DNA from: JBAZFF01 sp041653495
Lineage (GTDB): Bacteria > Patescibacteriota > Minisyncoccia > Minisyncoccales > RBG-13-42-11
Direction of reading: 5' to 3'
Length of the DNA stretch: 17,315 nt
Assembly: GCA_041653495.1 (NCBI GenBank)
Contig: JBAZFF010000010.1
Span: 1 to 17,315, forward strand
Of the stretch, positions 14,590 through 17,315 are shown piece after piece. Under the pieces are notes generated by a model. It saw only the letters and a list, made by a program, of their open reading frames with translations. It had not been told where the DNA came from and searched no databases. Every line of letters starts with the position of its first letter. Positions within the stretch are counted from its first letter, which is position 1. A program made the position numbers and the translations under genes.

Positions 14590-14922
14590 TTACGCAAAGG
14601 GGAGTTTTTCTCCTCCCATTAGGTGTAAATGTAAGTGATCGACCGTTTGTCCAGCATCTCTGCCAGTATTTAAAATTAATCTGTACCCGCTTTCGGATAT
14701 TCCTTTTTCCTTGGCGATATTCCTCGCTGCTAAAACCAATTTCCCCACCAATTCCTCATCTTCTTCTTTCAGGGTTTTCGTTGAGTCTATGTGCCTTTTC
14801 GGAATTACAAGTATGTGGACTGGCGATTTCGGCTCAATATTGCTGAAGGCCATAACCGCGTCATCCTCAAAAATAACGTCTGACGGAATTTTCTTATCGG
14901 CTATATCGCAAAAAATGCACAT
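14590..14922 (-). CDS. HIT-family nucleotide hydrolase
   Basis: A 110-residue histidine-triad protein, Hint-like. The active-site triad HLHLH (96-100) sits in DHLHLHLMGG near the C terminus, and the N-terminal CIFCDI has the zinc-type CxxC (C2/C5) common in this branch. 'HILVIPKRHIDS' (36-47) is the other conserved strand. Hint proteins hydrolyse AMP-lysine and other adenosine phosphoramidates, including aminoacyl-AMP by-products, which fits its place next to hisS. It shares 1 nt with the hisS stop (TAATG) and ends 1 nt before rpsU. GAGGT sits 1 nt before the ATG, too close for a normal Shine-Dalgarno. Confidence 0.94.
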   Translation of the reverse strand: MCIFCDIADKKIPSDVIFEDDAVMAFSNIEPKSPVHILVIPKRHIDSTKTLKEEDEELVGKLVLAARNIAKEKGISESGYRLILNTGRDAGQTVDHLHLHLMGGEKLPFA

Positions 14923-16217
14923 TACCTCAATCTCTTTTTAACCTCATCTACAACTTTGTCAAATTTAACCGTATCCTGCTTTCCAGTTTTCATGTCCCGG
15001 ATTATTATCGTTCCCTCAAGCACTTCTTTCTGACCCAATAATAAAGTATATTTAACTTCCTCCTTGTCCGCCGCCCTTAACTGAGCCTTCAAGGAATCCT
15101 TTCCGAAATTTTCAGCCACCCTTATTCTGGCTTTTCTGAAATCATCAAAAAGCTTCAAACTCTTCCTTTTGGCAGCAGTCCCGAGTTGGGCCAAAAATAC
15201 TTCCGCAGACTGAGTCTTTGCGGGCTGGGCCTGCCTATTCTTTATCAGCATGTTTACTCTCTCCACTCCCATTGCTCCTCCTGCCGCCTTAGTCGCTTCT
15301 GAGCCCAAAAGCTTGAATAATCCGTCATATCTTCCTCCGGCTGCCAGGCATAATCTGGGATTAAGATCTTCTCCTTCCTTTTTCTCTTCTTCCGAATACA
15401 TTTCAAAAACGGTCTTTGTATAGTAATCTAATCCCCGCACCAAATGGGGATTCAACCTGTAGGGAATCTCCGCTTCATCCAGCAGTTCCAAAACGCTCTT
15501 GAAGTGCGAGTGGCATTCTTCGCACAAATGATCAATGGTCTGGGGAGCCTGGCTTATGACTCTCTGGCACTTCTCTTCCTTGCAGTCTAAAACCCTGAGC
15601 GGATTCTCTTTGGCTCTTCTTCTGCAATCCGCACAAAGCGCGGAATCCCTGGATTTTAAATAATTGACCAAAAGCTTCCTGTAGTATGGCCTGCACTGGC
15701 TGTCTCCGATGCTGTTCACCTCCACCACTATGTTCTTGACCTTCAGTTCTTTCAAAATATTATAGAAGAATTGGATCAGCTGGGCATCCACCACAGGGCT
15801 GCCGTCTCCTATCACTTCCACATTGAACTGGTGGAACTGTCTGTATCTCCCAGCTTGAGGATGCTCATACCTGAATACTGGGCCGTAAGAGAAAAGCTTT
15901 ACTGGCTGGGGAAGATTGTTCATTCCGTGTTCAATATAAGCCCTGGCGATGCCCGGAGTGAATTCCGGCCTTAGAGTCAGCGAGTCTCCTCCTTTTGTTT
16001 TTAGAGTATACATCTGCTTTTGGACTATGTCGCTGGAGATTCCGGCCCCCTTTATGTACAGGTCGGAATATTCCAAGAGCGGGGTGTCCATCTTTTTGAA
16101 ATCATAAAAATCTGCAATCTGCCTGCAGGTGTCGTAAATCTTCTCGTAATAGTATTGGTCTTCCGGCAAGATATCGTGCATTCCGGAAAGCCTTTGTATT
16201 TTATTCTTGCTTGCCAT
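14922..16217 (-). CDS. hisS: Histidyl-tRNA synthetase
   Basis: A 431-residue class II synthetase that charges tRNA-His. Visible motifs: motif 2 around VFRYEHPQAGRYRQFHQ (114-130), TLRPEFTPG (81-89), histidine-specific RGLDYYT (261-267), GGRYDGL (294-300) and motif 3 GGAMGVER (313-320), followed by the anticodon-binding domain (about 335-431). An insertion at about 190-240 holds six cysteines (195, 198, 212, 217, 232, 235), which could bind a metal; similar cysteine-bearing insertions occur in some bacterial HisRS. Length is normal. It starts 1 nt after the lepB stop. No Shine-Dalgarno is visible. Confidence 0.97.
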   Translation of the reverse strand: MASKNKIQRLSGMHDILPEDQYYYEKIYDTCRQIADFYDFKKMDTPLLEYSDLYIKGAGISSDIVQKQMYTLKTKGGDSLTLRPEFTPGIARAYIEHGMNNLPQPVKLFSYGPVFRYEHPQAGRYRQFHQFNVEVIGDGSPVVDAQLIQFFYNILKELKVKNIVVEVNSIGDSQCRPYYRKLLVNYLKSRDSALCADCRRRAKENPLRVLDCKEEKCQRVISQAPQTIDHLCEECHSHFKSVLELLDEAEIPYRLNPHLVRGLDYYTKTVFEMYSEEEKKEGEDLNPRLCLAAGGRYDGLFKLLGSEATKAAGGAMGVERVNMLIKNRQAQPAKTQSAEVFLAQLGTAAKRKSLKLFDDFRKARIRVAENFGKDSLKAQLRAADKEEVKYTLLLGQKEVLEGTIIIRDMKTGKQDTVKFDKVVDEVKKRLR

Positions 16218-16218
16218 T

Positions 16219-16770
16219 TTATTGATAAACGGGCGTTTCTATTTTATCGAAAGAAGCAATGGGCCATGCCCTCAAATAAACCCTTCCTATTATATTCTCT
16301 TTGGGGAGGTTCCCCCATTTTCTGGAATCGGAAGAGGCGACTCTGTTGTCTCCCAAAACAAAATATTCGCTTTCTCCCAGTTCAACCGTCAAACTGCCCG
16401 AAGTATAAGCAGTAGACAAATAGGAAGATTCGTCCAATTCGTTGTATTCTTTGTTTCCGTTGCTTAATACGTATATCTTCCCGTTCACAATCTCCAGCGT
16501 TTCTCCAGGTAAACCGATAATCCTTTTGATATACCTTTGGGTGGGATCGTGGGGATAGTTGAAGACAACCACCTCGCCTCTTTCGGGAGCCCTCATCCTG
16601 TAGCTTAACTCGTCCACAATCAAATAGTCTCCGTCCTCAAAATTGGGCTCCATAGACTGCCCGTTTACAAAAAACGGCTGGAACAAAAAATACCTAATAG
16701 GCAGAACTATCAAAAGCGCAATTACGACTATTTTTAAAACTTCCCAAATAAAAGCTAGAAGATCTTTCAT
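16219..16770 (-). CDS. lepB: Signal peptidase I (LepB)
   Basis: A 183-residue membrane serine/lysine peptidase (S26) that removes signal peptides on the outer face of the membrane. One N-terminal anchor (about 8-30) is followed by box B NGQSMEPNF with nucleophile Ser39, box D RYIKRIIGLPGE with general base Lys82, and box E GDNRVASSDSR (140-150). This is a compact single-anchor form. The frame is open to 17040, which would run antisense through pth; ATG 16785 (MYNLN...) is also possible. ATG 16770 is preferred because a TTGCAA/TATAAT promoter ends at 16787, placing the transcript start near 16780. That gives a leader of about 10 nt without a Shine-Dalgarno. It is the first gene of the long operon. 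Confidence 0.93.
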   Translation of the reverse strand: MKDLLAFIWEVLKIVVIALLIVLPIRYFLFQPFFVNGQSMEPNFEDGDYLIVDELSYRMRAPERGEVVVFNYPHDPTQRYIKRIIGLPGETLEIVNGKIYVLSNGNKEYNELDESSYLSTAYTSGSLTVELGESEYFVLGDNRVASSDSRKWGNLPKENIIGRVYLRAWPIASFDKIETPVYQ

Positions 16771-16786
16771 ATTTAAATTATACATA

Positions 16787-16815
16787 ATTATAATCAATAT
16801 TTTCCCCTTTTGCAA
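16787..16815 (-). promoter_or_regulatory. Promoter of the lepB-hisS-...-ftsAZ-comEC operon
   Basis: On the minus strand, TTGCAA (16810-16815) and a perfect TATAAT (16787-16792) are separated by 17 nt. The -10 lies in the palindrome ATTATAAT (16787-16794), which also reads TATAAT on the plus strand. A second TATAAT at 16777-16782 lies 6 nt before the lepB ATG but lacks a good -35. Confidence 0.65.
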
Positions 16816-16821
16816 GGGAAA
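16801..16821. promoter_or_regulatory. Inverted repeat in the lepB-pth divergent region
   Basis: TTTCCC (16801-16806) and GGGAAA (16816-16821) form an inverted repeat; CCCTT/AAGGG with loop TTGC is the tightest pairing. It covers the -35 box of lepB and lies just before pth. Neither strand has a U-tract, so it is more like an operator or leader hairpin than a terminator. Confidence 0.35.
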
Positions 16822-16830
16822 TGGTAAGAT
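16822..16830 (+). promoter_or_regulatory. Possible extended -10 element for pth
   Basis: TGG-TAAGAT fits an extended -10 (TGn plus hexamer). It lies 1 nt before ATG 16832 and 10 nt before ATG 16841, so it would only serve the second start. No good -35 is seen. A plus-strand TATAAT at 16789-16794 is an alternative that would include ATG 16832. Confidence 0.25.
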
Positions 16831-16831
16831 T

Positions 16832-17315
16832 ATGAAATATATGTTTTTAATAACGGGCCTGGGAAATCCGGGAGAAAAGTACAAGAACACTTGGCATAAT
16901 ATGGGATTTTTAGCCTTAGATGCCTTTGCAAAGGAAAATGATTTCCCCGAGTTTGAGTTAAAGAAAATATTAAAAGCGGAAATTTCGGAAAAGGAGGTAA
17001 ACGGGGAGAAAGTGATACTGGCGAAACCCCAGACATTCATGAATCTGTCGGGAGAAACCGTCGGACTGTTGATAAAGCATTATAAAACCAAGAATCTTAT
17101 AGTTCTTCACGATGATATAGACCTTCCTTTCGGGAAATTAAGAATAGCCAGAAATAGAGGGGCAGCCGGACATAAAGGGATAGAGTCAGTAGTCAAAGTA
17201 ATAAAGACAAAAGATTTTCTCCGGATAAGAATGGGGATACAGCCAGAGAAAAAACCAAAAAATGCTGAAAGTTTTGTCTTAAAAAAAATAATTGAACGGG
17301 ACAGATTAAAAGAAA
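16832..17315 (+). CDS. pth: Peptidyl-tRNA hydrolase, partial (3' end outside window)
   Basis: The only plus-strand gene; 161 codons are visible and it runs off the right edge. Pth frees tRNA from stalled peptidyl-tRNA. It begins MKYMFLITGLGNPGEKYKNT with catalytic His22 in NTWHNMG; N12, N71 (QTFMNLSG) and D94 (LHDDIDLPFG) match the E. coli active site. The conserved GGHNG motif reads AAGHKG, so the asparagine equivalent to E. coli N114 is Lys115. Two starts are possible: 16832, or 16841 (MFLITGLGNPG), which aligns with many family members. No convincing Shine-Dalgarno is present; AAGGGA lies 12 nt before ATG 16832. It is divergent from lepB. Confidence 0.93.
   Translation, partial: MKYMFLITGLGNPGEKYKNTWHNMGFLALDAFAKENDFPEFELKKILKAEISEKEVNGEKVILAKPQTFMNLSGETVGLLIKHYKTKNLIVLHDDIDLPFGKLRIARNRGAAGHKGIESVVKVIKTKDFLRIRMGIQPEKKPKNAESFVLKKIIERDRLKE

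Noticed and set aside
14589..14597. TTG start adding three residues to bS21
   Set aside because: It overlaps the HIT stop, while ATG 14588 gives the family-like start.
16821..16835. Four-residue upstream ORF (ATG GTA AGA TTA TGA) overlapping the pth start
   Set aside because: Too short to support and its purine-rich site is too close to its ATG; probably chance.
16771..17040. 90-residue N-terminal extension of lepB
   Set aside because: It would run antisense through pth and past the promoter; the signal peptidase anchor begins at MKDLL.
1..17315. CRISPR arrays, insertion sequences, tRNA genes, introns, phage or defence genes
   Set aside because: I looked for regular repeats, transposase motifs, cloverleaf-like sequences and interrupted genes and saw none; every long gene is intact except those cut by the window edges.

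Overview
The window looks like a chromosomal stretch from a reduced-genome bacterium, most likely a member of the Candidate Phyla Radiation (Patescibacteria, Parcubacteria-like). This is inferred from gene content and style, not from a marker tree: very tight operons with ATGA and TAATG junctions, an FtsZ that ends at its globular core, a ComEC without its metallo-beta-lactamase domain, a type IV prepilin cassette beside its peptidase, and few Shine-Dalgarno sequences. Everything is on the minus strand except pth at the right edge. I saw no tRNA, rRNA, CRISPR array, insertion sequence or phage gene, and no gene-free stretch over 300 bases.

Read in the direction of transcription (right to left), the window opens with a divergent promoter region between pth (peptidyl-tRNA hydrolase, plus strand, cut by the window edge) and lepB. 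From lepB a near-continuous operon runs lepB - hisS - HIT protein - rpsU - yqeY-like - ybeY - ftsA - ftsZ - comEC. It joins protein export, translation, rRNA maturation, cell division and DNA uptake. Genes overlap or sit within 2 nt of each other. A surface-glycan-like cassette follows: a MurG/MGDG-synthase-like glycosyltransferase, an EamA-family transporter, a membrane-anchored clan GH-A hydrolase and a family 2 glycosyltransferase. Their junctions are also 1-4 nt overlaps, and the cassette may have a promoter of its own.

Next is clpB, alone behind its own promoter. An 'orphan' zone of small unknown genes follows (71 aa, a newly noticed 29 aa ORF, and 77 aa), each with visible promoter, ribosome-binding or terminator signals. 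The left end is a type IV pilus/pseudopilus cassette: prepilin peptidase pilD, then GspH-like, PilV-like, PilW/GspJ-like and PilX-like prepilins, the last cut by the window edge. PilD would process the pilins beside it. With comEC in the same window, this supports DNA uptake through a type IV pilus-like machine.

The points most worth checking are: several promoters whose -10 box lies only 6-9 nt before the ATG, suggesting leaderless mRNAs, while canonical Shine-Dalgarno sites occur only at two small unknown genes; the tail-less FtsZ beside an FtsA that keeps its membrane helix; the four-gene glycan cassette; the 29 aa membrane ORF; and a perfect palindrome on the -35 box of the 71 aa gene.
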